Shown here: positions 31,221 to 39,710 of the stretch, piece after piece | Numbering within the stretch: the stretch's first letter is position 1 | Layout: the number at the start of each line of letters is the position of its first letter | DNA from: an uncultured Aquiluna sp. | Lineage (GTDB): Bacteria > Actinomycetota > Actinomycetes > Actinomycetales > Microbacteriaceae | NCBI GenBank assembly: GCA_905182225.1 | Contig: CAJJAJ010000009.1 | Coordinates: 1-64,000 of the forward strand | DNA length: 64,000 bases | Direction of reading: 5' to 3' | Made by a program: the position numbers and the translations under genes | Notes under the pieces: model-generated | What the model saw: the letters and a program-made list of their open reading frames with translations, nothing else | Database searches by the model: none | Told to the model about the DNA's origin: nothing

Positions 31221-32255
31221 CTAGATCACCGATCCAAACTGAGCGCTAAAACGAACATCGGCTTCGACCATGTCGTGCATGTCTTTCACGCCGTTTCTAA
31301 ACATCAAAGTTCTTTCAATACCCATCCCGAAAGCGAATCCGGAATAGACCTCGGGATCAATTCCTGCGGCGAGCAACACGTTTGGATTGACCATGCCGCA
31401 GCCACCCCACTCGACCCACCTAGGACCGCCTTTGGCATCCGGATGCCAAACATCCAGTTCTGCAGAAGGCTCAGTGAAAGGGAAAAAACTCGGCCTCAAT
31501 CTGATTTTGGCCTCATCGCCAAACATCACTCTTGCAAAGTGCTCCAAAGTTCCCCGAAGGTCGGCCATGGTCAGGCCCTTATCGATCGCCAAACCCTCCA
31601 CCTGATGGAAAACCGGAGTGTGGGTTGCATCTAACTCATCGGTTCTAAAGACTCTGCCCGGGCACAGCACATAAACCGGTAGTTCACGCTCGAGCAAGGA
31701 TCTAACCTGAACAGGAGAGGTGTGAGTCCGCAAGAGTAGGTGATTCTCAACTGGTTTCACAAAGAAAGTGTCTTGCATTGCCCTGGCTGGGTGGTCGGGG
31801 TGGAAATTTAAGGCGTCGAAATTAAACCATTCGTTTTCAAGCTCGGGGCCATCGGCTATCTCCCAGCCCATGCCAACGAATACATCGCTGACCTGGTCCA
31901 TCAAAAGAGACAACGGGTGCCTTGCGCCAAGATTTATAAACTTTGGTGCCGCAGTCATATCAACTTTTTCGCTGGCAAGCGCCTCGTTAGCCGCTAGCGA
32001 CTCAAGCTTGACCTCTTTTTCCTGAAACGCATGATTTAGCTGCGCCCTAGCCCCTCCAACTAATTTGCCAGCCTCAGCCTTTTGCTCATTGCGCACTGAC
32101 TTGATCAAAGCATTTAGCCTGCTAATCGGGGAGTTCTCTCCGACAATCTGGGCCTTCTGGCTTCTTAGGGTTGCCGCGTCTTCCACGACCGCCAAAGCGC
32201 TTAGGGACTCTTGCAGCGCCTGGGCTACTACTTCGGGAGTTAATTTCTCTGACAT
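31221..32255 (-). CDS. pheS: phenylalanyl-tRNA synthetase alpha subunit
   Basis: 344 residues. An N-terminal coiled coil (about 1-90, contacts tRNA) precedes the class II catalytic core. Motif 2 is in FRTDELDATHTPVFHQVEG and motif 3 in FAFGMGIERTLMFRNGV. The catalytic Phe pocket is conventional. Starts GTG 32261, GTG 32258 and ATG 32255 are consecutive; I chose the ATG, though none has a good ribosome-binding site. The gap to the upstream methyltransferase gene is ten bases. Confidence 0.96.
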   Translation of the reverse strand: MSEKLTPEVVAQALQESLSALAVVEDAATLRSQKAQIVGENSPISRLNALIKSVRNEQKAEAGKLVGGARAQLNHAFQEKEVKLESLAANEALASEKVDMTAAPKFINLGARHPLSLLMDQVSDVFVGMGWEIADGPELENEWFNFDALNFHPDHPARAMQDTFFVKPVENHLLLRTHTSPVQVRSLLERELPVYVLCPGRVFRTDELDATHTPVFHQVEGLAIDKGLTMADLRGTLEHFARVMFGDEAKIRLRPSFFPFTEPSAELDVWHPDAKGGPRWVEWGGCGMVNPNVLLAAGIDPEVYSGFAFGMGIERTLMFRNGVKDMHDMVEADVRFSAQFGSVI

Positions 32256-32265
32256 CACCACAAGT

Positions 32266-33066
32266 TTAGCGATTAGTGTGCTGAGCGACCGCAGTGAGAT
32301 AAAGGCAAATTGAAGCCGCTGTTCCTAAATTCAATGATTCGGCGGCACCATAAATAGGCAAAGACATGTTCTTATCCGCTTTTTTGGCAACCTCGTCGGT
32401 AACACCATGAGCTTCATTTCCAAAAACCCAAGCGGTTGGCTTTGCCATTTCCGCAACAGAAACTGCGGTCACATCTTGACCCGAAGAGCTAGAAGAAAAT
32501 ACTTGAATGCCGGACGCCTTTATCTTGCTAATCGCCTCAACTAAATCTTGATCTACGACGATAGGTACATTCAGAATGCTCCCTGCGGTTGACCTAACGA
32601 CCTTCGGGTTATAAACATCCACCGAGTCGGGGCTGAGAACAACAGCGTCGGCGCCGGCTGCGTCAGCGGCCCGTATTATCGAGCCGAGATTACCGGGGTC
32701 TCGCCCTTGATCGATAAGTGCCAGCAAAACCGGCCCTGTCGAAAGAAGCTGGTCAAGCTCGATGTCCAAATGATGGACGACTGCCACAACACCCTGAGGC
32801 GTTCTGGTGTCGGAAATTTTGCTCATGACTTCGTCGGAGACTTCTTCGATAGCAACACCCAGATCGGATAGTTCAGCCAAGATTTCACGATAACGATCCC
32901 AAGCCGAGGCAGTCACGAAGACCTCCTCAATTAAACGGGGAGATTTCTCTAGCTCTTTTAGGCCCTGTGGCCCTTCAAGCAAAAAGAGCCCAGTTTCATA
33001 CCGGGCGTCTTTTTGGTTCAGTCGAACAATCCCCTTGACCCTGTTGGATCTGGGATCATCCAACAT
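32266..33066 (-). CDS. SpoU/TrmH-family RNA 2'-O-methyltransferase
   Basis: 266 residues of the SPOUT (alpha/beta-knot) class. The family motifs are RDPGNLGSIIRAADAAGAD (motif 1), WVFGNEAHGV (motif 2) and LPIYGAAESLNLGTAASICLYL (motif 3). The N-terminal part resembles the RNA-binding domain of TsnR/RlmB-like enzymes. The target is probably an rRNA ribose, but the exact nucleotide cannot be read from the sequence. It sits between rplT and pheS, as in mycobacteria (Rv1644). ATG 33066 overlaps the rplT stop (TAATG). Confidence 0.92.
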   Translation of the reverse strand: MLDDPRSNRVKGIVRLNQKDARYETGLFLLEGPQGLKELEKSPRLIEEVFVTASAWDRYREILAELSDLGVAIEEVSDEVMSKISDTRTPQGVVAVVHHLDIELDQLLSTGPVLLALIDQGRDPGNLGSIIRAADAAGADAVVLSPDSVDVYNPKVVRSTAGSILNVPIVVDQDLVEAISKIKASGIQVFSSSSSGQDVTAVSVAEMAKPTAWVFGNEAHGVTDEVAKKADKNMSLPIYGAAESLNLGTAASICLYLTAVAQHTNR

Positions 33067-33449
33067 TAGCTAGCCTTTGGAGCGTTCACGTCCTTTGGCA
33101 ATGCTGCCTTCGCCGAGGCAACCAAGGTTGCAAAAGACTTAGGGTCATGAATTGCCATGTCGGACAAAATTCTGCGGTCTACCTCAATACCAGCGAGGTT
33201 TAGCCCCTGGATGAAGCGGTTATAAGTCATACCGTTTAGACGAGCCGCAGCGTTGATTCGCTGAATCCATAGTCTGCGGAAATCACCCTTGCGCTTGCGA
33301 CGATCGTTGTATGCGTAGACAAGCGAGTGCAGCAACTGCTGCTTGGCCTGACGATACAGTCTCGAGCGTTGTCCGCGGTAACCCTTGGCGCGCTCTAGAG
33401 CAACTCTGCGCTTTTTGTGCGAGTTGACAGCATTTTTTACTCTTGCCAT
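33066..33449 (-). CDS. rplT: 50S ribosomal protein L20
   Basis: 127 residues, strongly basic. The N-terminal [16 protein letters not shown] and the core [22 protein letters not shown] are standard L20. L20 binds 23S rRNA early in 50S assembly. It is third in the infC-rpmI-rplT operon, conserved across bacteria. Confidence 0.98.
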   Translation of the reverse strand: MARVKNAVNSHKKRRVALERAKGYRGQRSRLYRQAKQQLLHSLVYAYNDRRKRKGDFRRLWIQRINAAARLNGMTYNRFIQGLNLAGIEVDRRILSDMAIHDPKSFATLVASAKAALPKDVNAPKAS

Positions 33450-33473
33450 TTTCTTACTCCTTCTTAGTCAGCC

Positions 33474-33668
33474 CTAGCGGCCGAGCTGCCTTTTAAGCTT
33501 CTTGAAATCTGCTGGCGAAACGACCTGGTCAGCATTCAGGCGACGCTTGCGCCTGGAGGACATGTGCTCCTGGTTGTGTCGCATGTTGATCTGTTGCTTC
33601 ATCAGCTTGCCGCTGCCAGTAAAGCGGAAACGCTTTTTGGCGCCCGAATGGGTCTTCATCTTCGGCAT
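33474..33668 (-). CDS. rpmI: 50S ribosomal protein L35
   Basis: 64 residues, very basic: [20 protein letters not shown] and the [13 protein letters not shown] region are standard L35. It follows infC after 11 bases, with AAAGGAGAGCTC upstream as a strong ribosome-binding site. Confidence 0.98.
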   Translation of the reverse strand: MPKMKTHSGAKKRFRFTGSGKLMKQQINMRHNQEHMSSRRKRRLNADQVVSPADFKKLKRQLGR

Positions 33669-33679
33669 GAGCTCTCCTT

Positions 33680-34252
33680 TTAGTTCTCTTGCTCCACAGC
33701 AGGCTTCTGCTGTGCCTTTTTAGCCTCTGCTCGAGCTTCGGCCTTGTTCTTGAGTGGACCTATAACCATGACCATGCTTCGGCCATCGATTGATGGATTC
33801 GACTCAACTGTTCCAAATTCGGTAACTTGGTCAGCTAAATTCCTTAGTAACTTGACACCCATTTCGGGTCGAGACTGCTCTCTACCGCGAAACACAACCA
33901 TTACCTTGACTTTGTCGCCGGCCTTGAGGAACTTTCGAACCTGTCCTGCCTTCGTTTCATAATCATGGCTATCAATCTTCAAACCAAATCGAACAGTCTT
34001 CAAAACTGTGTTGACCTGGTTCTTGCGAGCCTCACGGACCTTTTGGGCAGCTTCATACTTGAACTTGCCGTAATCCATAATCTTGCATACAGGAGGGCTT
34101 GAGCCTGGCGAAACCTCGACTAGGTCAAGGTCGGCCTCTCTTGCCAACTTGAGTGCTTGATCAATATCAACAACGCCAACTTGCTCTCCAGCTGGTCCCA
34201 CAAGACGAACCTGTGCCACCCGAATACGCTCATTAATGCGAGGATCGCTGAT
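33680..34252 (-). CDS. infC: translation initiation factor IF-3, AUC start codon
   Basis: 190 residues. IF-3 prevents premature subunit joining and checks the start codon. The N-domain begins [19 protein letters not shown] and the C-domain follows a short linker. No ATG, GTG or TTG precedes the conserved INERIR block: the first conventional start, GTG 34219, would delete it. The codon ATC at 34252 has AAGGAG five bases upstream; ATT at 34255 is adjacent but too close to that site. IF-3 genes elsewhere use AUU or AUC starts to sense IF-3 level, since IF-3 rejects such codons. Autoregulation of this operon is therefore likely. Confidence 0.95.
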   Translation of the reverse strand: MSDPRINERIRVAQVRLVGPAGEQVGVVDIDQALKLAREADLDLVEVSPGSSPPVCKIMDYGKFKYEAAQKVREARKNQVNTVLKTVRFGLKIDSHDYETKAGQVRKFLKAGDKVKVMVVFRGREQSRPEMGVKLLRNLADQVTEFGTVESNPSIDGRSMVMVIGPLKNKAEARAEAKKAQQKPAVEQEN

Positions 34253-34388
34253 AATTTCTCCTTAGTAACTATTTTTTGACCACGCAAGCGTGCAGAAATA
34301 AATCAACTCTCATACCCGGCAGCCTATTTAGAAGGCGGCTGACAGGTGGGATTGTAATCCACTTCTGACTGAGCAATAGCTCAGAGCC
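34253..34388 (-). promoter_or_regulatory. infC operon leader
   Basis: About 135 nt of leader between the predicted start of transcription and the AUC codon. It contains small hairpins: GAGC-TATT-GCTC near 34371-34382, GTGG...CCAC near 34346-34363, and CACGC-TT-GCGTG near 34281-34293. No T-run follows any of them, so there is no sign of an attenuator. I do not recognise a named RNA family. Confidence 0.45.
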
Positions 34389-34394
34389 TCCGGT

Positions 34395-34423
34395 AGCCTA
34401 GCAGAGCATTTGAATATTGAGAA
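34395..34423 (-). promoter_or_regulatory. infC operon promoter (candidate)
   Basis: Minus strand: -35 TTCTCA (34418-34423), a 17-bp spacer and -10 TAGGCT (34395-34400), of the TANNNT type. The -35 lies within the sequence just before the divergent DUF1844 gene, overlapping its ribosome-binding region. Confidence 0.55.
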
Positions 34424-34431
34424 GAGGAAAA

Positions 34432-34752
34432 GTGGAAGAAGATTTAGCCCGGGACATCGCAGAGGTTCCAGCGGTCGAGGTTATCAACACCACCGCAGTG
34501 CACCTAATGAGTGCTGCTGCGGTTCAGTGCGGGCTGTCCGACGACACTCCAGGTGACCTAGCCGAGGCACGAAAGCTGATCACTGCGCTGGCAGGTCTAG
34601 TTAGCGCTGCTGCAGGAGAAATCGGCGACCACCACGCTCGCCCCCTGAGAGACGGTCTTAGATCCCTGCAGCTTGCATTCCGGGAAGCCTCGTTTATCAA
34701 GGATGCCCCCGGTCAAGGACCCGGAGAGAAATACACGGGTCCAGTCTCCTGA
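34432..34752 (+). CDS. DUF1844 family protein
   Basis: 106 residues. The family core is evident: AVEVINTTAVHLMSAAAVQCGL, then ARKLITALAGLVSAAAGEI and LRDGLRSLQLAFREAS, ending GPGEKYTGPV. It is a small soluble helical protein of unknown function that sits divergent to infC in many actinobacteria. I chose GTG 34432, with AGAGGA four bases before it; a TTG at 34417 is also open. It converges on the SseB-like gene with one base between the stops. Confidence 0.85.
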   Translation: MEEDLARDIAEVPAVEVINTTAVHLMSAAAVQCGLSDDTPGDLAEARKLITALAGLVSAAAGEIGDHHARPLRDGLRSLQLAFREASFIKDAPGQGPGEKYTGPVS

Positions 34753-34753
34753 A

Positions 34754-35503
34754 CTAAATAACTGAAATTATTTTCAGCTTGAAAGAGTCGACGAAGTCAT
34801 CAAGGCTCTCAGCCCTTAGGTGAGAGACAAAACTGGTCAAGGCGGTTTCCAAGCCTTCAGCCGTCAATCCTGGCCTCATGCCGACCTCGATTATTATTTC
34901 CTCCGCCACAAGTCTTGCCTCCGGGTCTCCGGCCGAAACTCCGGCCATGACAACGTCTTCTGCCTCCTTAACGGCATGGGCAATCACACGCTTCACTTCG
35001 GGGCCAGAAACTGCGTCAATTATCTTTAGGTCTTGAGCCAGAGCCGCGAGTTCAGTCCTGCGAAGAGCTCTTGCGTGGGTTGCCGGATTTATAATCACAC
35101 GTGTGTGACCTTCGCCGACTGTTGCGACGCAGAGCTTACTTATAGACACTGGCACTGGACGCGCATCCGGCTTCCATGAAAGCATATCTTTTACCGACGT
35201 GAAGGCAGGGATTGCAGTTCTGTCATCTGGAGTTGCCACAGCAACAATTGCCAAGTCCGCGCTTTTGTCTGCCAATTGACCATGGGGACCAATGCCGGTC
35301 TGGCCAATCTCGGCAATTAGCGGAACCAGTAAACGCTGCCCGCGAAGTGACTCGATGAAAGTCATTTTTACAAACGGAGTGGCGGCCAGAGCCGCCGCAA
35401 TTAGTTCTGGAGTCTCACCGTCATCTTCTGCCCAAGGATTCTCCTCAAATGACCGACCCTTCCAAGGGACGCCGGCCGAATCGACAAACGGGCTTTCAGT
35501 CAA
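34754..35503 (-). CDS. SseB-family protein
   Basis: 249 residues. The N-terminal half matches the SseB domain ([33 protein letters not shown]; later [23 protein letters not shown]). The rest has a helical region and a C-terminal segment similar to actinobacterial SseB relatives. The function in actinobacteria is not known. The start is TTG at 35503, overlapping the hisA stop as TTGA, so it is the last gene of the his operon by coupling. It is often found next to hisA or infC in this order. Confidence 0.8.
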   Translation of the reverse strand: MTESPFVDSAGVPWKGRSFEENPWAEDDGETPELIAAALAATPFVKMTFIESLRGQRLLVPLIAEIGQTGIGPHGQLADKSADLAIVAVATPDDRTAIPAFTSVKDMLSWKPDARPVPVSISKLCVATVGEGHTRVIINPATHARALRRTELAALAQDLKIIDAVSGPEVKRVIAHAVKEAEDVVMAGVSAGDPEARLVAEEIIIEVGMRPGLTAEGLETALTSFVSHLRAESLDDFVDSFKLKIISVI

Positions 35504-36228
35504 TGTCCGGTCGCGATCGCCAGCGCTTGCTCCAATGTGAAGCGACCTGCGTAAAGTGACTTGCCCAAAATCGCGCCCTCCAGGCCAAGAGGCACCAAGT
35601 CAACTAAGTCATGAATGTCCTGGAGAGTAGAAATACCCCCGGAAGCCACGACCGGCTTATCGGTGTGCTGCATAACTAATTTCAAAAGCTCGAGGTTAGG
35701 ACCCTTCAGGGTTCCGTCCTTGGTAACGTCGGTCACGACATATCTGGCGCATCCATCCGCTTCTAGCCTGGCCAAAACTTCAAGCAGGTCTCCGCCTTCT
35801 TTGGTCCATCCTCGAGCAGCCAAAGTGGTCCCCCGAACATCCAAACCAACGGCAATCTGATCACCGTATTTGCCGATTACTTTTGATGTCCACTCTGGAT
35901 TCTCAAGCGCGGCGGTTCCAAGATTCACTCGCGCGGCACCAAGCCCCAGGGCTGCCTCAAGCGAATCATCGTCGCGAATGCCTCCAGAAAGTTCAATTTT
36001 TACCGAACCACTTTGGGCTACTACTTCGGCAATCACCTCTCGATTGTGCCCACGCCCGAACGCGGCATCAAGATCAACCAAGTGAATCCACTCTGCACCA
36101 GCCGTAATCCAATCCTGAGCTGCCGTAATAGGGTGCCCAAAGTCTTCCTCAGTGCCGGCCTCGCCCTGGGTAAGACGCACCGCCTTACCCAACGCAACGT
36201 CGACCGCGGGTAGCAACTCAAGCTTCAA
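35500..36228 (-). CDS. priA: phosphoribosyl isomerase (HisA; PriA type)
   Basis: 242 residues of a (beta/alpha)8 barrel. HisA isomerises ProFAR to PRFAR in histidine synthesis. The two phosphate-binding halves are ELSGGIRDD and VASGGIST. The segments [17 protein letters not shown] and [17 protein letters not shown], with the Arg and Trp of the latter, resemble the actinobacterial PriA enzymes that also perform the TrpF step of tryptophan synthesis. The dual activity is inferred. The start is TTG at 36228, with AGGAG five bases upstream and eight bases after hisH. Confidence 0.9.
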   Translation of the reverse strand: MKLELLPAVDVALGKAVRLTQGEAGTEEDFGHPITAAQDWITAGAEWIHLVDLDAAFGRGHNREVIAEVVAQSGSVKIELSGGIRDDDSLEAALGLGAARVNLGTAALENPEWTSKVIGKYGDQIAVGLDVRGTTLAARGWTKEGGDLLEVLARLEADGCARYVVTDVTKDGTLKGPNLELLKLVMQHTDKPVVASGGISTLQDIHDLVDLVPLGLEGAILGKSLYAGRFTLEQALAIATGH

Positions 36229-36236
36229 GGTGTCTC

Positions 36237-36866
36237 CTAGATAGATTCAATCCAATTTGAAAGTAGCTTCAAACCGGCTGGGCCAGATTTTTCGGGGTGA
36301 AACTGCGTGGTTGACAGCGGGCCATTTTCAACTGCCGCAAGAAATCGTTCGCCGTGGTTAGACCAGGTCAAGTGAGCCGGGATAAATGGAGGTCGGATAT
36401 CAAGCTCCCAAGCCACGGTGGCATAAGAGTGCACGAAGTAAAAACGCTCCTTCTCAACTTCATTAAACAAAATCGAGTCCGAGGATGCCTCGACTGTGCT
36501 CCACCCGATGTGAGGCAATCTAGGGGCATCCAGTAACGTGACGGCGCCAGGCCATTGCCCTAGGCCCTGAGTTTCAACGCCGTGCTCCATACCGGTTTCA
36601 AACATCACCTGCATGCCAACGCAAATCCCAAGCACGGGCCTAGAAGCGGTCAGTCTCTTATCAATTAGGCGATCGGCTCCATGCGCCTTTAGCTTTTCCA
36701 TGACCGAACCAAAAGCCCCAACACCGGGAACTACTAAGCCGTCAGATTCATAGACATTATTGGCGTTGTCCGTGAGGGTTACATCCGCCCCAGCTTCAGT
36801 TAGGGCCTTGCAGACGGAATGGACGTTGCCACTGCCGTAATCAAGAACTGTGACCGATTTGGTCAC
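36237..36866 (-). CDS. hisH: imidazole glycerol phosphate synthase, glutamine amidotransferase subunit
   Basis: 209 residues, class I amidotransferase. The nucleophile Cys is in [12 protein letters not shown]; the catalytic His and Glu are in TQFHPEKSG. It supplies ammonia to HisF, which is not in this window. The start is GTG at 36866, overlapping the hisB stop as GTGA, with AGGGGAG upstream. Confidence 0.96.
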   Translation of the reverse strand: MTKSVTVLDYGSGNVHSVCKALTEAGADVTLTDNANNVYESDGLVVPGVGAFGSVMEKLKAHGADRLIDKRLTASRPVLGICVGMQVMFETGMEHGVETQGLGQWPGAVTLLDAPRLPHIGWSTVEASSDSILFNEVEKERFYFVHSYATVAWELDIRPPFIPAHLTWSNHGERFLAAVENGPLSTTQFHPEKSGPAGLKLLSNWIESI

Positions 36867-37462
36867 AAGCTCCCCTTGGTCGATGGCACGCCTACAACGC
36901 GAGGGTCCAGCGCTACCGCCTGCCTAAGCGCTCGTGCAAAAGCCTTGAACTGAGACTCTGCGATGTGGTGGGCATCTCGGCCCGCCAAAACGTTTATGTG
37001 GACCGTGAGGCCGGCATTATGTGCAATCGCCTCAAACACGTGTCTTACTAACGACCCGGTGAAGTGTCCGCCGATCAAGTGGTATTCGAATCCAGCTGGC
37101 TCACCGGAGTGAACCAAAAAAGGCCTGCCCGAGACATCCACTACAGCTCGAGCTAACGCTTCGTCCAGCGGCACGGTTGCGTCACCGTAGCGACCAATAC
37201 CCTGCTTGTCACCGAGCGCCTGAGCAAGAGCCTGACCCAAAACAATCGCAACGTCCTCGACCGTGTGGTGTGCGTCGATCTCCACGTCGCCGGCGGCGAC
37301 AACGTTTAGGTCCACTAAAGAGTGCTTAGAGAATGCAGTCAGCATGTGGTCATAGAAGGGAACACCCGTCGAGATTTCACTCTTTCCGGTGCCGTCAAGA
37401 TTGATTGATAACTCAACAGACGATTCACTTGTCTTGCGACTGATTTTTGCTTCCCTATTCAC
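36863..37462 (-). CDS. hisB: imidazoleglycerol-phosphate dehydratase
   Basis: 199 residues, the monofunctional form without a phosphatase domain. The metal-binding DAHHTVEDV motif near residue 60 and the second [18 protein letters not shown] motif near 167 are both present. The start is GTG at 37462, with AAAGGA six bases upstream. Confidence 0.97.
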   Translation of the reverse strand: MNREAKISRKTSESSVELSINLDGTGKSEISTGVPFYDHMLTAFSKHSLVDLNVVAAGDVEIDAHHTVEDVAIVLGQALAQALGDKQGIGRYGDATVPLDEALARAVVDVSGRPFLVHSGEPAGFEYHLIGGHFTGSLVRHVFEAIAHNAGLTVHINVLAGRDAHHIAESQFKAFARALRQAVALDPRVVGVPSTKGSL

Positions 37463-37492
37463 AGCTTTTCCTTTGGCTCTAATGCCCCTAGT

Positions 37493-38563
37493 TTAGTCAA
37501 GCAGCAATGCCAGCTCGCCAAGTAATTTTGTGGTCTCTGCTTCGGTTCCGGCTGTAACTCGAAGACAACCCGGAATTCCGATGTTCCTCACAATGATTCC
37601 CTTTGCCAGCAGGCCTTCAAAGACAACTTGAGTATCTTGGAACCCTTGAATTAGAACGAAGTTCGCATCCGAAGTTAAGGGCCTAAGCCCCATCTTCGAG
37701 ACGCCGACCATAATTCGATCACGCTGAAGCTTTATTTGCTGGATGTTAGCCAAAAGTTGCCCGCTGGTCTCCAGGGCTGCCATGGCCGCTGCTTGGGTCA
37801 GCGCTGATAAGTGATAGGGCAACCTAACAATGCGCATGGCATCAACCACGGCAGCATCGGCAGCCATGTATCCAACCCGAGCGCCTGCAAATGCGAATGC
37901 CTTGCTCATAGTGCGGCTTATCACTAACCGTGGTCTTCCAGGCAACAGCGAAATAGCGCTCGGGGAGTCAGAGAATTCCTGATAAGCCTCATCAACAAGC
38001 AACATTCCCTCGAAGCTGTCGTAGGCCGCCTCAATCACATCTAGCGCCAAGCCGGTTCCGGTTGGGTTATTTGGCGAGCAGAGAATAACTATTTGCGGCT
38101 TCGCTTTTTGGATTTCCTCACGCACGTAGTCACCGGTCAAAGAATAATCATCGAGCCGAGGAAGCAACTGGTATTCGGTAAGGGTCGTTCGGGCGATATT
38201 GGCATACATCGAGTAAGTGGGACCGAAACTCATTGCCATTGCCCCTGGACCACCAAAGACTTGAAAAAACTGCTGCAAGATTTCATTCGAACCATTTGCA
38301 GCCCAAATTTGCTCCGCCGCTAGATTTGCGTCCAAGAACTCAGCCAGCATTTGACGGAGCTGAATGAACTCACGATCTGGATACCTGTTGAGCGTTAGAG
38401 CCGCTTCAGCTGTTCGCTGGACAATTCTCAGCGCTACCTCTTCGGGGATTCCGAAGGTGTTTTCGTTTACATTAAGTCTGATTGGAACGTCGATTTGAGG
38501 CGCGCCATAGGGCAGCTGTCCGACCAAGTCTGGTCGAATGGGCAGATCTTCGAGGTTAGTCAC
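37493..38563 (-). CDS. hisC: histidinol-phosphate aminotransferase
   Basis: 356 residues, class I/II PLP aminotransferase. The PLP Lys lies in ISRTMSKAFAFAGARVGY; LRVTAGTEAE holds the substrate carboxylate Arg. CSPNNPTGTG and DEAYQEF are typical. The start is GTG at 38563, but the GAGGG before it directly abuts the codon, so the true start is slightly uncertain. It lies 37 bp after the LysM gene with no terminator between. hisD, usually upstream, is absent here. Confidence 0.94.
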   Translation of the reverse strand: MTNLEDLPIRPDLVGQLPYGAPQIDVPIRLNVNENTFGIPEEVALRIVQRTAEAALTLNRYPDREFIQLRQMLAEFLDANLAAEQIWAANGSNEILQQFFQVFGGPGAMAMSFGPTYSMYANIARTTLTEYQLLPRLDDYSLTGDYVREEIQKAKPQIVILCSPNNPTGTGLALDVIEAAYDSFEGMLLVDEAYQEFSDSPSAISLLPGRPRLVISRTMSKAFAFAGARVGYMAADAAVVDAMRIVRLPYHLSALTQAAAMAALETSGQLLANIQQIKLQRDRIMVGVSKMGLRPLTSDANFVLIQGFQDTQVVFEGLLAKGIIVRNIGIPGCLRVTAGTEAETTKLLGELALLLD

Positions 38564-38600
38564 CCCTCAAGATTAGCGAATGAGTTGGAACCCTAGCGAC

Positions 38601-38894
38601 TCAGGGCAGAGCTATTTGCTGACCGGGAGTCAATTCGACAGTTTCTAGAGCATTCACCATGACAACCCTTGCAATCCAGTCTCTAGGATCCTGGGCCGGG
38701 GCGTACTTGTCCGCCAACTCCCAAAGCGAGTCACCTGACTGCACCGTGACAAATTCAAGGGTTGCGCCTGGGGCGCTTCCGGCAAAAGAGCCGGTTATTC
38801 CCATGATGCTGATGACGAAACTGAGAGCGAGAATTACCACTGCGCGCACCAAACGTCCTGGGTTGGTAAGACGGTAGCTTCCAAGAACTAACAT
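38601..38894 (-). CDS. small membrane-anchored LysM protein, SOS-linked
   Basis: 97 residues from ATG 38894. One membrane segment (RAVVILALSFVISIMGITG, about 16-34) is followed by an extracytoplasmic LysM domain (FVTVQSGDSLWELADKYAP and the rest). It lies divergent to lexA, the place of the SOS-induced division suppressors DivS (Corynebacterium) and ChiZ (Rv2719c), and of YneA in Bacillus. A role in halting septation after DNA damage is inferred. The start at 38894 has AAGGGA six bases upstream; ATG 38909 lacks one. A SOS box (38924-38939) adjoins its -10 box. Confidence 0.85.
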   Translation of the reverse strand: MLVLGSYRLTNPGRLVRAVVILALSFVISIMGITGSFAGSAPGATLEFVTVQSGDSLWELADKYAPAQDPRDWIARVVMVNALETVELTPGQQIALP

Positions 38895-38923
38895 GTCGAG
38901 TCCCTTCATTCCGAATACTTGTT

Positions 38924-38939
38924 TCGAACACTTGTTCTA
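38924..38939. promoter_or_regulatory. SOS (LexA) box 1
   Basis: TCGAACACTTGTTCTA matches the Gram-positive LexA operator TCGAAC-N4-GTTCGA at 11 of 12 arm positions. It sits directly downstream of the LysM -10 box, covering the transcription start. Confidence 0.85.
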
Positions 38940-38967
38940 AGTTTATGCATACTTTTCGAAAAAGCAA
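38940..38967 (-). promoter_or_regulatory. promoter of the LysM gene
   Basis: Minus strand: -35 TTGCTT (38962-38967), a 16-bp spacer and -10 TAAACT (38940-38945). SOS box 1 adjoins the -10 on the downstream side, so bound LexA would block initiation. Confidence 0.6.
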
Positions 38968-38995
38968 GCGTTTCTGCTCAATTTTTCCTGTTTTA

Positions 38996-39011
38996 TCGAA
39001 AATGTGTTTGG
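38996..39011. promoter_or_regulatory. SOS box 2 (partial match)
   Basis: TCGAAAATGTGTTTGG agrees with TCGAAC-N4-GTTCGA at 9 of 12 arm positions. It lies just upstream of the lexA -35. Confidence 0.5.
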
Positions 39012-39014
39012 TAT

Positions 39015-39041
39015 TTGACGTAAATACGAATACAGTTTCGA
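39015..39041 (+). promoter_or_regulatory. lexA promoter with overlapping SOS box 3
   Basis: -35 TTGACG (39015-39020), with the -10 region falling near 39037-39043 (TTCGAT/TCGATA). ACGAATACAGTTTCGA (39026-39041) matches the LexA operator at 9 of 12 arm positions and lies between and over the promoter boxes. This fits autorepression of lexA. Confidence 0.6.
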
Positions 39042-39089
39042 TACAGGTAGTAAACAGCTACCCTCAGACATTTTGCAGAAGGGGCACGT

Positions 39090-39710
39090 ATGGACACCTC
39101 AAACTTGACCAATGTTCAGCAAAGGATTCTCACGGTCATTGCCGAATCGATGGCCGGCCGCAACTACGCGCCCTCCATGAGAGAGATTGGCGAGTCCGTT
39201 GGTCTATCTTCGACCGCGAGCGTATCTCATCAGCTGAATAAGCTAGAGCTTCTCGGTTTCATAAGTAGAGACCCCCGCCGACCCCGCACAATTGATCTCC
39301 TAGGTCTAGAGCCAGCCGGAGAAATTATCAACCCAGACGCCGCGATGGTTCCACTAGTTGGGCGAATCGCTGCGGGTGGGCCAATAACAGCAGAGCAAAA
39401 TGTTGAGGATGTCTTTGCCCTCCCCCGACAGCTTGTTGGGCAAGGTGATCTGTTTTTGCTCAAGGTAGTCGGAGAATCAATGATCGATGCCGCCATCTGT
39501 GACGGCGATTGGGTAGTGGTTCGTCAGCAGCAGACCGCTGAAAACGGCGACATAGTGGCCGCAATGCTCGAAGACGAGGCGACGGTCAAGATGTTCAAGC
39601 AGCGCGACGGAAACACCTGGCTGCTCCCCCGAAACTCCGCATTCGAACCAATTCCCGGAGATCACGCCGTGATTCTTGGCAAGGTTGTTGCTGTTCTTAG
39701 GGCCGTCTAG
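39090..39710 (+). CDS. lexA: SOS transcriptional repressor LexA
   Basis: 206 residues. The N-terminal winged helix (about 1-65; [20 protein letters not shown] is the recognition helix region) precedes a self-cleaving peptidase domain. The cleavage bond is Ala95-Gly96 (GRIAAGGPI), with catalytic Ser130 (GESM) and Lys167 (TVKMF). All key residues are present, so RecA-stimulated cleavage should work. The ATG at 39090 has AAGGGG five bases upstream. Its 3' end overlaps the convergent hflX by 14 nt. Confidence 0.98.
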   Translation: MDTSNLTNVQQRILTVIAESMAGRNYAPSMREIGESVGLSSTASVSHQLNKLELLGFISRDPRRPRTIDLLGLEPAGEIINPDAAMVPLVGRIAAGGPITAEQNVEDVFALPRQLVGQGDLFLLKVVGESMIDAAICDGDWVVVRQQQTAENGDIVAAMLEDEATVKMFKQRDGNTWLLPRNSAFEPIPGDHAVILGKVVAVLRAV

